From: Micromonospora vinacea
GTDB taxonomy: Bacteria; Actinomycetota; Actinomycetes; Mycobacteriales; Micromonosporaceae
Assembly: GCF_015751785.1 (NCBI RefSeq)
Contig: NZ_JADOTY010000001.1
Location: 6,882,001-6,946,000 of the forward strand
Reading direction: 5' to 3'
Length of the DNA stretch: 64,000 nucleotides
Shown here in pieces: positions 17,645 to 25,567 of this stretch. Below the pieces are notes generated by a model that was given only the letters and a program-made list of their open reading frames with translations, was not told the DNA's origin and did not search any database. Each line of letters begins with the position of its first letter. Position 1 is the first letter of the stretch. A program made the position numbers and the translations under genes.

Positions 17645-17787
17645 ACGAGGACGAGAAGGACCCGATCGCCATCGTCGCCCTCGACATTCCACCGGCAGTC
17701 GTATGTAGCGACGGGGTCTGCGTGATCGCGGACGAGCACCCGGCGGACGCAGAGGACGGGTCCGAGAACTCGACGCCGGCGCAGTGA
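17641..17787 (+). CDS. Small acidic Cys-pair protein coupled to the DsbA-like gene
   Basis: 48-residue open frame starting at GTG 17641, overlapping the stop of the DsbA-family gene by four bases. It is strongly acidic and holds two Cys four residues apart in the core (VVCSDGVCVIAD) with no other Cys. The overlap, the absence of any competing frame and the Cys pair all suggest a real gene. Possible roles are a redox substrate, a metal-binding peptide or a small partner of the oxidoreductase; none is shown by the sequence. Confidence 0.55.
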   Translation: MNEDEKDPIAIVALDIPPAVVCSDGVCVIADEHPADAEDGSENSTPAQ

Positions 17788-18119
17788 CAGCACGCGACGC
17801 CCCTTGAGGCCGGCCCTCGCTGGAGGTCTCCGCACCGAGCGCAGTGATCTTGCCGTCCCACCCTCGTGCTCCAGCGTGCCCCGACGTCGAGGGTCCCGAA
17901 GCTTAGCCGGAGGACCCGTGAAGAGCTCGCGGCCTCCGTTCGCAATCCGGCACTGGCCACCGCCTTCTCCGGTTGACAAGCCTGATCGACCCCGGGAAGT
18001 CTGAGCGATCCTGCGCTGACTCGCCGGATTGTCGCGGCCTACAGGTTCGCCCTCGTAAAGGTTCAGTTCCGGCGGGCGTGGGGACGTGTCTCAACGCGCG
18101 TTTCCCGAGCCTCAGTTTT
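17788..18119. other. Intergenic region before the TetR gene
   Basis: No gene is visible in these 330 bases. A TTGACA at 17973-17978 is a possible -35 element but no convincing -10 follows at the right spacing. Confidence 0.3.
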
Positions 18120-18137
18120 TTACCGTATGTTCGGTAA
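18120..18137. promoter_or_regulatory. TetR operator 1 (autoregulatory site)
   Basis: Inverted repeat TTACCG-N6-CGGTAA, ten bases ahead of the TetR ATG at 18147. The same arms recur at 20028-20045 ahead of the facing operon. The location is ideal for autorepression. Confidence 0.75.
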
Positions 18138-18146
18138 CCTGGTGAT

Positions 18147-18722
18147 ATGGGCCGCGCACCTAGCATCGAAGACGAGGCACTGCTGAAGCAGCTGACCGAG
18201 GTCTTCCGCCGTTCGGGCTACGAGGGAGCTTCGCTGACGGCTCTGTCGTCGGCTTCAGGGTTGCACCGCGCCAGCCTCTATCACCGGTTCCCCAACGGAA
18301 AACCCGCCATGGCCGCAGCGGTGATGGCGTCCGTGGAACAGATATTCAGCGATATTCTCGATCCATTGATGTCGGAGGACGACCCGTCGACGGCCGTCGC
18401 GGAGATGGCTCGACGTGTTGGCGCGTTCTATGACGACGGTCGCCTCGCCTGCGTTTTGGACACGATGACGCTCCGCGGCGCCCCGGACGACATTCGAGCC
18501 CGGGCCACCCATCTGGCAACGACCTGGCTGACGGCGATGGCCGAAATCGCCCGGCGCGCAGGAGCCTCCGAGGAGGATGCCGCGCGCCGGGCGAGAACCG
18601 CGCTGGTCCTCATCGAGGGGTCACTGGTCGTAGCACGAGTGCTGGACGATCCGGCCGAGTTTCGGTTGGCGCTGGCCGAACTTCCGCAAACGCTGATCGG
18701 CGGACCTGGCAATGCCGGATAG
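18147..18722 (+). CDS. TetR/AcrR-family transcriptional regulator
   Basis: 191-residue regulator. N-terminal HTH at about residues 8-55: LLKQLTEVFRRSGYEGASLT, then ALSSASGLHRASLYHRF. The C-terminal part is an effector-binding domain (AEMARRVGAFYDDGRLACVL), a form seen in small TetR regulators of the YxaF/LmrA-like group. A palindromic operator lies right before its start, and an almost identical one lies ahead of the converging peptide/PNPOx operon. It most likely represses both itself and that operon. The ligand is unknown. Confidence 0.87.
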   Translation: MGRAPSIEDEALLKQLTEVFRRSGYEGASLTALSSASGLHRASLYHRFPNGKPAMAAAVMASVEQIFSDILDPLMSEDDPSTAVAEMARRVGAFYDDGRLACVLDTMTLRGAPDDIRARATHLATTWLTAMAEIARRAGASEEDAARRARTALVLIEGSLVVARVLDDPAEFRLALAELPQTLIGGPGNAG

Positions 18723-18738
18723 CCGGCAGTGTCATGGC

Positions 18739-18774
18739 GCTCGCCTCAGGTCCGCGGCAGGACTTGAGGCGAGC
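18739..18774. terminator. Bidirectional terminator between TetR and PNPOx genes
   Basis: A stem of ten perfect pairs (GCTCGCCTCA with TGAGGCGAGC) extended by wobble pairs, in the 78-base gap between converging genes. Confidence 0.8.
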
Positions 18775-18800
18775 GACAACGGATGATCCCCCTGAGGCGA

Positions 18801-19724
18801 TCAGACCGGCAGGGGCGGGTTGAATCGCGATAGGGTTGGCGCCGACCAGTTCGTCAGGAGTGCCTCTGGCCGATAGATGGCTTCATCGAGTTCGAACTCC
18901 ACGGAGCGCTGGCCGGTCGCGGTCGGGCCGAGACCCTCGGGCCAATTCACCTTGGCTCGCCCGGTCAGTTGGAGCGCCGTCCCGGTCGCCCAGTCGACGA
19001 AAAGCAGCGCAGCGTGCGGGTTCTCGGTGATATTGCCCAGTGTCATCAGCATGTTGTTGCCGACGTAGTCGGGCCAGCGCAACCGTGTCCGCGACATCAG
19101 GTCGACGAATCCTGGGTTGCCGCCGCGATGCGAGACATCAGGGTCACCGGTTTCGGAAGCCGAGGCCACGAAGAAGGTGTCGGCGTGGGCGACCAACTCG
19201 CTCATCTCGTCGGTCAGTGCGGCGACCCGCATACCGTCGGCCGGCCCTGCCTCTCGACCCCGCGTTTCGGCCAGACTGACCACGTGGCGCTTCTGAATGT
19301 ACTTCGGGCAGTTGGGAAAGCTCTGCTCGATGGCGAGCCGGAGCCCGCCCGGCAGCGGCGTCGCTTCGCCGTTGATCCGCAGTCTGATACGCGTTTCGAG
19401 ATCGATGGCCAGCAGACCCAGCTTGCCCTGGCGCCGGGTCATCGGCTCGACCGGATCGTCGGCCGCGAGCTGAGCCAGCACCTGCACCGATTCATCGTCG
19501 GGGGCACTGATGAACCCGCGTGGCCCGACGAACAGCGACGCCCATAGCCTACCGTCGTCGCCCTGAGCCCCGACCGCCAGTAGATTCTGGTACGACAGGA
19601 AGTTGTCGGCGCCGTCAGGCAGTAGCGGTTGCACCAACTGGGAGATGGCCGAGGCCCTCTTGGTGAGGCCAGCTCTGGCCTGAGCCTCCAATTCCCCCCA
19701 ATGATAAACAGAAGAGTTCGACAT
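18801..19724 (-). CDS. Pyridoxamine 5'-phosphate oxidase-like flavin-binding protein
   Basis: 307-residue protein of the split-barrel PNPOx/flavin reductase fold. The N-terminal half holds NFLSYQNLLAVGAQGDDGRL and ASLFVGPRGFISAPDDESV; the C-terminal half repeats the pattern with DTFFVASASETGDPDVSHRG and NNMLMTLGNITENPHAALLF, so there are two barrel halves. Members bind FMN, F420 or heme and reduce or oxidise small molecules. A run of Cys-Pro-Lys-Tyr (NCPKYIQKRHV) is conserved in this subgroup. It lies 117 bases after a 50-codon gene in the same direction and behind TetR operator 2, so the pair is probably induced when TetR leaves. Confidence 0.85.
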   Translation of the reverse strand: MSNSSVYHWGELEAQARAGLTKRASAISQLVQPLLPDGADNFLSYQNLLAVGAQGDDGRLWASLFVGPRGFISAPDDESVQVLAQLAADDPVEPMTRRQGKLGLLAIDLETRIRLRINGEATPLPGGLRLAIEQSFPNCPKYIQKRHVVSLAETRGREAGPADGMRVAALTDEMSELVAHADTFFVASASETGDPDVSHRGGNPGFVDLMSRTRLRWPDYVGNNMLMTLGNITENPHAALLFVDWATGTALQLTGRAKVNWPEGLGPTATGQRSVEFELDEAIYRPEALLTNWSAPTLSRFNPPLPV

Positions 19725-19841
19725 GGTGATTCTCCCTGTGCCGCCCGGCAGATGCCCGGGGCGGAGCCGTTCCGGCCCGGGTCGCGAAGATTGAGAACGT
19801 AAGGGCTCGGTAGTCGTGCTCCGTGAGCTCTCGCTGGCTCG

Positions 19842-19994
19842 TCACTCCCGGCGTGCCCGGCGCCCTGTGTTGCTGATGGCCTCGATGCCGGCGTCTACCA
19901 CCGAATCCTTCGCGCCGACCGCGATTGAGCACCCGCCGGAGGCCGTGATCGCGATCTTGTCGCGGTTGACCACCGCGGTCTTCCGCTCGGGCAT
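19842..19994 (-). CDS. Conserved-looking 50-residue small protein ahead of the PNPOx gene
   Basis: Open frame of 50 codons starting MPERKTAVVNRDKIAITASG and ending NTGRRARRE. GGAGGGAG lies six bases upstream of the ATG, one of the strongest ribosome sites in the region, and TetR operator 2 lies about 34 bases further upstream. Composition is normal coding type with alternating Ile/Val/Ala strands, one Cys (GGCSIAVGA) and a basic C-terminus. I recognise no family. It is the first gene of the putative PNPOx operon and could be a leader peptide, a small regulator or a peptide substrate. Confidence 0.55.
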   Translation of the reverse strand: MPERKTAVVNRDKIAITASGGCSIAVGAKDSVVDAGIEAISNTGRRARRE

Positions 19995-20027
19995 CGCAAT
20001 CTCCCTCCGGTCGATGCACCGACAATA

Positions 20028-20045
20028 TTACCGAACGTTTGGTAA
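20028..20045. promoter_or_regulatory. TetR operator 2, ahead of the small-protein/PNPOx operon
   Basis: TTACCGAACGTTTGGTAA, a near-perfect palindrome whose outer arms match operator 1 at 18120-18137. It lies about 34 bases upstream of the small gene's start at 19994, in the expected promoter zone. The shared arms make it very likely that the TetR protein at 18147 binds both. Confidence 0.75.
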
Positions 20046-20187
20046 TAGCCGAAGGGGCGGTGTGCGGCTTCACATGCTGGTGACCGGGTCCGCCGCCTCG
20101 GTGTCTCCGCCCAGGCGGACAGCAGCGATTGTCAAGCTTCACCCGAGCGTGACACCGCGTAGGTCAGGAAGCGGAAGAGACTGTGCT

Positions 20188-20922
20188 TTACAGCGGACCG
20201 AGGTCGAAGACTTCGAAGGAAGCGGCATGGCGGACACCCAGACGGGTGCCGACCTGGCGCGAGACACTCTCGAGGAATCCCTCTGCGTCAAAGGGGCCGG
20301 AGGCCAGGCTTTTCAGGTAGGAGGCGTGGGCCTTCAAGGAACGTACGCCCAAGTCGAAGGTGTCGGTGGTATCCACGGCGTGGCTCGGACAGGGTGAGCC
20401 GGCGGCCCAGACCGCGCGGGTGGACCACTTGTCGAGGCCGTCCTGCTCGATCTGGTCTCGGAAAACCCAGCGGTTGGCGGCGTCGCGCGCCGCGTCCAGG
20501 ACGGCGCGGCCGGTGACGATGTGGTCGGCCATGTTCAGGGCGTGGCCGGCCTCGTCCCAGCTGTCTCGGAAGTTGTTGGTGATAATGACGTCCGGACGCT
20601 GAGCGCGGATCACGCGGGCCAGCTCGCGGCGCAGAGGGACGCCGTAGTCGAGGACGCCGTCGGGCAGGCCCAGAAAGTGGACCTGTTCGACGCCGACGAT
20701 GGCGGCCGCGTCGCGCTGCTCCTGCTCGCGGGCGATGGCGGCGTCGGCCGGATCGAGGTCGTCGATGCCGGCCTCGCCACTGGTGAGCAAAACATAGGCG
20801 ACGTGCTTGCCCTGCTTGGTCCAGCGGGCAATGGCGGCGGCAGTGCCGAACTCCAGGTCGTCGGGGTGGGCAACAATGGCGAGACCGCGTTGCCAGGACT
20901 CATCGACGGGCTGAAGAGCCAT
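20188..20922 (-). CDS. PIG-L/LmbE-family deacetylase
   Basis: 244-residue zinc-dependent de-N-acetylase fold. The signature A-H-P-D-D (residues 18-22, AIVAHPDDLEFG) provides zinc ligands and the base; the third ligand His is likely in DEAGHALNMADHI. Family members remove acetyl from N-acetylglucosamine groups, for example in mycothiol or antibiotic pathways (MshB, LmbE). The substrate here is not evident, and this protein is shorter than MshB. Start at ATG 20922 gives the family N-terminus with GGAAGG upstream; ATG 20934 is also possible. It is monocistronic. Confidence 0.85.
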   Translation of the reverse strand: MALQPVDESWQRGLAIVAHPDDLEFGTAAAIARWTKQGKHVAYVLLTSGEAGIDDLDPADAAIAREQEQRDAAAIVGVEQVHFLGLPDGVLDYGVPLRRELARVIRAQRPDVIITNNFRDSWDEAGHALNMADHIVTGRAVLDAARDAANRWVFRDQIEQDGLDKWSTRAVWAAGSPCPSHAVDTTDTFDLGVRSLKAHASYLKSLASGPFDAEGFLESVSRQVGTRLGVRHAASFEVFDLGPL

Positions 20923-21015
20923 GGGACCGGCCATCCTTCCATTCTTGCATCGAAACGGCGTCAGCCGACCAGCAAGCGTGACCAGAGCCATGTCCGCCTC
21001 AGCGCGGCCAGACAC

Positions 21016-21521
21016 TACAGCGGACGCATTCGCCGTAACCCGCGCAATAGGTCAGCGCGATGAGGAAACCGTCATCGTATCGAGGATGCTTTCAAGGGCG
21101 GTGCCGACGACGACGCTTCGCTTCCGTGGAGTCGCCAGAGATCAGCTGTACCGCATGGCCGGCTCGTTATCGCAGGTGAGGTGACGTGAACAGCGACGTA
21201 TCCCATTTCAGAGACCTCTAGACACGCCGGCAGGGCAGGTTTCTTCGAGAACCTGCGCTGACCAGGCGTGCGGTCGCCCGGCTGGCTCGGGCCACGCCCG
21301 CCGGGCGACCGCACACACTTCGGCTTATGGGAGGGGCGTTCGGTTCGTACCGCATCGTGATCGGGATGAATCACTCCCCCACGTGACCAGGTCGCCTGAG
21401 CTCGTTCGGCGATCGGATGGTCAATGCCCACCGGAGGTCAGCGAACCGGCATTGTCCCGTGGTTTCGCCGGGCCTGAGGCCGGCTTGCGGCTTAGTTTCG
21501 ACAACACCGTTGCCAGCTAAA
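21016..21521. other. Intergenic region with a strong hairpin
   Basis: No gene is seen in 500 bases. It holds the hairpin listed at 21268-21314 and an imperfect palindrome with arms GCAGGTT and AACCTGC at 21235-21256. Confidence 0.35.
21268..21314. terminator. Stem-loop, probable terminator of the SDR operon
   Basis: A perfect 15-bp stem (21268-21282 with 21300-21314) with a 17-base loop, about 210 bases after the minus-strand SDR stop. It is the last structure downstream of the hydrolase-TetR-SDR operon. Confidence 0.65.
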
Positions 21522-22295
21522 TCAGTGCACCAGGGTGCTGATCCAGCCACCGTCCACGCTCAGGAGCTGACCGGTGACGAACGAGCTGGCCGGCGATGCG
21601 AAGAACAGGACGGCCTGGGCGATGTCCTCGGGCTCGCCGAGGCGACCCAGTGCGTACTGCGCGGTCAGCGTGTTCTTCCATTCGGGGTTGGCGAAGATGG
21701 GCGCCGACATGTCGGTGTTGGTCACGGCAGGACGGACAGCGTTGACGCGCACGCCCTTCGGGCCCCACTCGGCAGCCATCGCGAGTGTCATTCCGTCGAC
21801 CGCTGCCTTCGTGGCGCCGTACAGGGTCTGGTTGGCGATGGCCCGTTCGCTGCCGATGACCGATGAGAGGTTGACGATGCTGCCGCCTCCTCGCGATGCC
21901 ATGTGCTCAGCAGCTCGACCGGCCAGGATCAGCGGGGAGCGGGCGTTCAGCCGCCAAAGGTCGTCCGCCTCGGCCTCGGTGAGCTTTTGGCTTTGGGTGA
22001 AGTTGAGAGCGCCCACGTTGTTCACCAGGATGTCCAACTGACCCAGGCGGGCGAGGGTGGCGTCGAAGAGTCGCTCTGTTTCGCCGTCCCGTGACAGGTC
22101 GGAGGGGATGATCACGGCGCCGTCCTGGAGGCTGTCGGCGACCTTGCGTAGTGACTTCTCCGATCGGCCGGTCAGCGCGAGCCGGGCACCGGCCGTGGCG
22201 AACAGTTTGGCGATGCTCGCGCCGATGCCGCGCCCACCACCGGTGATGAGAGCGGTGCGGCCGGCCAGCGGGTGAATCGGCAGTCCTTCGTTCAC
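21522..22295 (-). CDS. SDR-family oxidoreductase, third gene of a TetR operon
   Basis: 257-residue classical short-chain dehydrogenase. Cofactor motif T-G-G-G-R-G-I-G (about residues 18-25), structural motif N-N-V-G (ILVNNVGALN), catalytic Ser in IVNLSSVIGSER, and Y-x-x-x-K in TLYGATKAAVDG. The Arg after the first strands (LTGRSEKS) suggests NADP(H). The GTG start overlaps the TetR stop by four bases (GTGA), so the two are coupled. With the hydrolase upstream it forms a three-gene operon that probably handles a small carbonyl or ester compound. Confidence 0.9.
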   Translation of the reverse strand: MNEGLPIHPLAGRTALITGGGRGIGASIAKLFATAGARLALTGRSEKSLRKVADSLQDGAVIIPSDLSRDGETERLFDATLARLGQLDILVNNVGALNFTQSQKLTEAEADDLWRLNARSPLILAGRAAEHMASRGGGSIVNLSSVIGSERAIANQTLYGATKAAVDGMTLAMAAEWGPKGVRVNAVRPAVTNTDMSAPIFANPEWKNTLTAQYALGRLGEPEDIAQAVLFFASPASSFVTGQLLSVDGGWISTLVH

Positions 22296-22945
22296 TTCTT
22301 CGGCTCCTCGATGAGGTTATTCGCGGGTGGGCGGCGGTAGGCGCCGTACCACCAGATGTGCCCGAGTTCGCGGGCGAACGCGGCGTCGCCGTCGCCGTTG
22401 TCGACTTCGATATGCCGGGCGATGGCCTGTCCCCCACCCCACACGATCACCCGGCTCGCCGCGGCGGCGTCCAGGTCGGCCGGGGTCTTTCCCGACTGCT
22501 GCTGTTCGACAAGTGTGCGGAGCACGGCCTGGTCGAAGCCCTCCAGATCGGCGGTGTAGAAGCCGCGAACCGTCTGGTCGTAGCTCGCGACCTCGCGCAG
22601 CGCCGCCAGCACGAAGCCTTTCCGGCGGTGCAGGGCGATGACGTCGGCGAAGAAGCGGGTGTACCGGTCGGCGCCATCCTCGCCTGCTGCGGGGTCCCAT
22701 CCCTGAGCCATCTCGAGCAGCCGCTGCCGCAAATCGGCGGTCAACCGCACGATCAGGTCGGTCTTGTCCCGGAAGTGCGCGTAGAAGGTCGCCCGGGAGA
22801 CGCCCGCCTCGGTCAGGATCTGCTGCACCGAGATCTCGGTGTAGCGCTCACCCCGCTCGATCAGGCGTTCCGTCGCGGCCAGGATGCGGCTCTCGACCGC
22901 CGGCGTCCCGGGGTCCGCCTTAGCTCGCCGAGTGAACGAGGCCAT
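22292..22945 (-). CDS. TetR-family regulator in the middle of its operon
   Basis: 217-residue TetR protein. HTH at about residues 18-65 (ILAATERLIERGERYTEISV and VQQILTEAGVSRATFYAHFR). ATG 22945 is chosen because upstream in-frame codons fall inside the hydrolase gene and read as a shadow; the true start overlaps the hydrolase end by about 25 bases. The stop overlaps the SDR start. A perfect palindrome at 23691-23712 upstream of the operon is the probable binding site, giving autoregulation of all three genes. Confidence 0.87.
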   Translation of the reverse strand: MASFTRRAKADPGTPAVESRILAATERLIERGERYTEISVQQILTEAGVSRATFYAHFRDKTDLIVRLTADLRQRLLEMAQGWDPAAGEDGADRYTRFFADVIALHRRKGFVLAALREVASYDQTVRGFYTADLEGFDQAVLRTLVEQQQSGKTPADLDAAAASRVIVWGGGQAIARHIEVDNGDGDAAFARELGHIWWYGAYRRPPANNLIEEPKK

Positions 22946-23633
22946 CGATTTCCACCAGGACGTCAGCGAACTCGGCGGGATTCGACCAGAACGGCGCGTG
23001 GTTGCCGGGCACCCGGAACACCCGGTCGGCACGGGCGGCCATCTGCTCGGCGATCGTGCCGGTCAGGGAGATGTCATCGGACGGGATGACATAGCTGTTG
23101 GCCACCTCGCGCCAGCCGACGCGAGTCACCGACTCGTAGTCAGCGCGGGCGCTCTGGGGAACCAGCCGCGCGATCGCCGCGGCGGTCTCGGGGTTGGTCG
23201 GGTCGCCGTCGTAGAAGGCGAGGGGCAGGTTCAGGTCCGGGTTCGCTGCGGGACGCAGGCCACCCAGCGAGTCCGGCGTCGGCACGCCGTGCGTGCCGAA
23301 CATGCTCTCCCCGGTGTCGACCATGTAGGCGGCAACGTAGACGGCGTGGGCTACCCCGGACTCCGCGGTGATCGCCTCGGTGACGGGCACCCCCGCGTAG
23401 GAGTGGGCCACCACGACGACCGGACCGGTGATCTCGGCGATAGCCTCCCGGACGACCTGGGCATCGTCGTACATGCTCGGGTAAGGCTCGCCGGACGACG
23501 CGTCTGTCACCGCGGTCGGCAGGGTCACCGTGCGGGTCGCAAGACCGCGCTCCGCCATCGCTTTCTGCAAAGGACCCCAAACCCACTCGCCGTGGTGGCC
23601 ACCGTGTACGAGCAGGAAAGTCGCATCACTCAT
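22920..23633 (-). CDS. Alpha/beta-hydrolase, first gene of a TetR operon
   Basis: 237-residue hydrolase of the small esterase/salicylate-esterase-like type (FLLVHGGHHGEWVWGPLQKA). Nucleophile Ser in V-A-H-S-Y-A-G (about residues 75-81), candidate acid Asp in YVIPSDDISLTG, catalytic His in RVFRVPGNHAPFWSNPAEFA. It is the promoter-proximal gene of hydrolase-TetR-SDR. The overlap with TetR keeps expression linked. Substrate unknown. Confidence 0.87.
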   Translation of the reverse strand: MSDATFLLVHGGHHGEWVWGPLQKAMAERGLATRTVTLPTAVTDASSGEPYPSMYDDAQVVREAIAEITGPVVVVAHSYAGVPVTEAITAESGVAHAVYVAAYMVDTGESMFGTHGVPTPDSLGGLRPAANPDLNLPLAFYDGDPTNPETAAAIARLVPQSARADYESVTRVGWREVANSYVIPSDDISLTGTIAEQMAARADRVFRVPGNHAPFWSNPAEFADVLVEIDGLVHSAS

Positions 23634-23690
23634 GAAGCTGCTCCGAAGCTGAGGAGGGACAAGTACGACCCGAGTGTACGACGCAACTAT

Positions 23691-23712
23691 ACATCGTGTT
23701 TAGACACGATGT
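23691..23712. promoter_or_regulatory. Perfect TetR-type palindrome ahead of the hydrolase-TetR-SDR operon
   Basis: Arms ACATCGTGT and ACACGATGT flank a TTAG spacer, a perfect 9+9 inverted repeat centred about 68 bases upstream of the hydrolase ATG. Its size and placement suit a TetR dimer site. Confidence 0.75.
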
Positions 23713-23850
23713 CGGCGTAACGTCTATCACAGTTCCAGAGGTCACCTCACCTCGAAGCATGCGGCAAGCACCAGACAACATCAGGTCCGCGCAGACGGTG
23801 CCGTAGCCATCGGGATCAACTCGGCGATAATCGATCAGAATCGCGTTGCC

Positions 23851-24933
23851 CTAGGAGCTTCGAACAAAATATGGCCACCTCCGCAGGTGCTTGATGAAAC
23901 GTTCGCTCAGTCCGTTGGCGAGAAGGTACTCCTCCGTCACCGGCGTCTTCGGACTTTCGTACCGCGGGTGCTGCTTCACTTGAAGAGGAAAGTCCCGCCG
24001 AAGGATGCCAGCCCTGCCGATCAGGACGAAGTCGCATCCCTCATCCAAAAGTTGCCCGACCCGTTGAGCACTCATTATCTTTCCCGCCGTGCCCACACGC
24101 ACACCCCGGCGGGGAAGGCTGGTAAAGACACTGAGCATGGTCTGACCCCGAAACGTGCCCTCCTGAACGATCTGAGCGGAATCCCACAGTGCCAGGTCGA
24201 GATAGTCGATCAGTTCTCGATCAAGGATGTTCGCTGCGATTTCCCGAAGTTCCTCCAGGCGAAGCCCGTAGCGCTCGACGGACATGCGCAAACCGATCTG
24301 GAAGTCGGGGCCGCAAACCCGTCGAATTCCCTCGATCACCTCGACGGTAAGGCGGGCTCGGTTCTCGGTGCTACCGCCGTATTTGTCCCTGCGATCGTTC
24401 AACAGCGGGGACATGAATTCCGACAGGATCCACCCGAATGCGCCGTGGACTGACACTCCGTTGAATCCGGCCAGTTCCGCTCTCCTCGCTGCAGCGATGA
24501 AACTGTCCCGGATCCGCTCCACCTGTTCCGTGGTCAGAGCTCTGACACCCGGCACCGTCAAGCTGGAAGCGGGGGCTGGAATTCCGCCCAAGCCAGGATC
24601 AGCGCGATGCCCGGCGTGGTGCAACTGCACAGCGGAAAGCGCTCCCCCCTCGCGGATCGAGGTGGCCATCTGGGTCAGTCCGGCCACGTGGGCATCACTT
24701 TGAATACCTAGCTGCCGCTCGTACGCGATGCCACCGGCCTCGACGTAAGTGGCACCAGTCTGGATCAAGGCGTAACCGCCCCACGCGAGCTGCCGAATCC
24801 AATCCTGGTCGAAGGTGGACGCTGAACCGTCATGCCCGCTTTGTTGATTGACGAGCGGTGCCATCATGAATCGGTTGCGCATCGGCGGGCCATGCAGGAG
24901 GGTAAGCGGTTCAAACATTTCTGCGACAGACAT
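23851..24933 (-). CDS. NADH:flavin oxidoreductase, Old Yellow Enzyme family
   Basis: 360-residue TIM-barrel FMN enzyme. Seen: the N-terminal strand and loop NRFMMAPLVNQQSGHDG, the active-site pair in AVQLHHAGHRADPG, the FMN and substrate loop GFNGVSVHGAFGWILSEFMS, P-L-L-N-D-R-R-D-K-Y-G-G-S, and the phosphate-binding end GKIMSAQRVGQLLDEGCDFV then IGRAGILRRDFP. Family members reduce activated C=C bonds with NAD(P)H. GGGAGA lies five bases before the ATG. It is monocistronic and reads toward the palindrome region of the previous operon. Confidence 0.9.
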   Translation of the reverse strand: MSVAEMFEPLTLLHGPPMRNRFMMAPLVNQQSGHDGSASTFDQDWIRQLAWGGYALIQTGATYVEAGGIAYERQLGIQSDAHVAGLTQMATSIREGGALSAVQLHHAGHRADPGLGGIPAPASSLTVPGVRALTTEQVERIRDSFIAAARRAELAGFNGVSVHGAFGWILSEFMSPLLNDRRDKYGGSTENRARLTVEVIEGIRRVCGPDFQIGLRMSVERYGLRLEELREIAANILDRELIDYLDLALWDSAQIVQEGTFRGQTMLSVFTSLPRRGVRVGTAGKIMSAQRVGQLLDEGCDFVLIGRAGILRRDFPLQVKQHPRYESPKTPVTEEYLLANGLSERFIKHLRRWPYFVRSS

Positions 24934-25567
24934 GGGGTCTCCCGATAGGAGTGATGACGACCACCTTTAGCGCTCGCCATGGCGTGTGACGCCGCGACGT
25001 CGCGGTTGGTTTCTTTTCGCCGACGAGCTCTGCAAGAAAGCGCGCTGATTGCGGCGGCTCGACTATCGTCCAACCTTCACATTGGTGTCATAGCAAGCGG
25101 GCACGGACGGTGTCCCTCGTCTCGCCCGACGCCCCGTTCGCGAAGCTGCTCGGCGTCGCGTTGTTCGGCACCGCCACGACCTGGGTGCTCATCTTCGCGA
25201 CCCACGCGGCTCTCCGCCGCTGGCCCGCCGACGAGGCACGCCGTCGCCGCTGTCGCTGCCCGGCGGTTGGCCCACCAATGCCGCAGCGGCGGCGGCGGAC
25301 GTGAACATGCTGTTCATCGGGACGTTCCGGGTCGCGTGGACGGTCGGCGCGCCGACCGTGGAGGCGACCCATGGCAACCTACGAGCTGACCCCGAACGGT
25401 ACGGCGCACACACCCTCAACGGTGATCTGAACCGGCATTGCCCTCTCCAGTCAGCAGCCGAGCCGCTTACTGGAGAGGGCGATGTCATCGATACAGAGGC
25501 CGAACTCGCTCGGCGTCGTGTGTCTGCACGTTTATACCTGCCAGGGCGTCCGGCACGACCAGATTGG
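24934..25567. other. Intergenic DNA with a membrane-protein fragment and a hairpin
   Basis: Plus-strand 25110-25245 encodes one hydrophobic helix in a protein-like setting (PFAKLLGVALFGTATTWVLI then FATHAALRRW) that resembles an inner helix of an amino-acid permease; it has no flanking domains and is probably a relic. Nothing else is recognisable apart from the hairpin at 25440-25480. Confidence 0.35.
25440..25480. terminator. Stem-loop downstream of the epoxide-hydrolase-like gene
   Basis: A perfect 12-bp stem (25440-25451 with 25469-25480), loop of 17 bases, 88 bases after the minus-strand stop at 25568. Confidence 0.65.
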
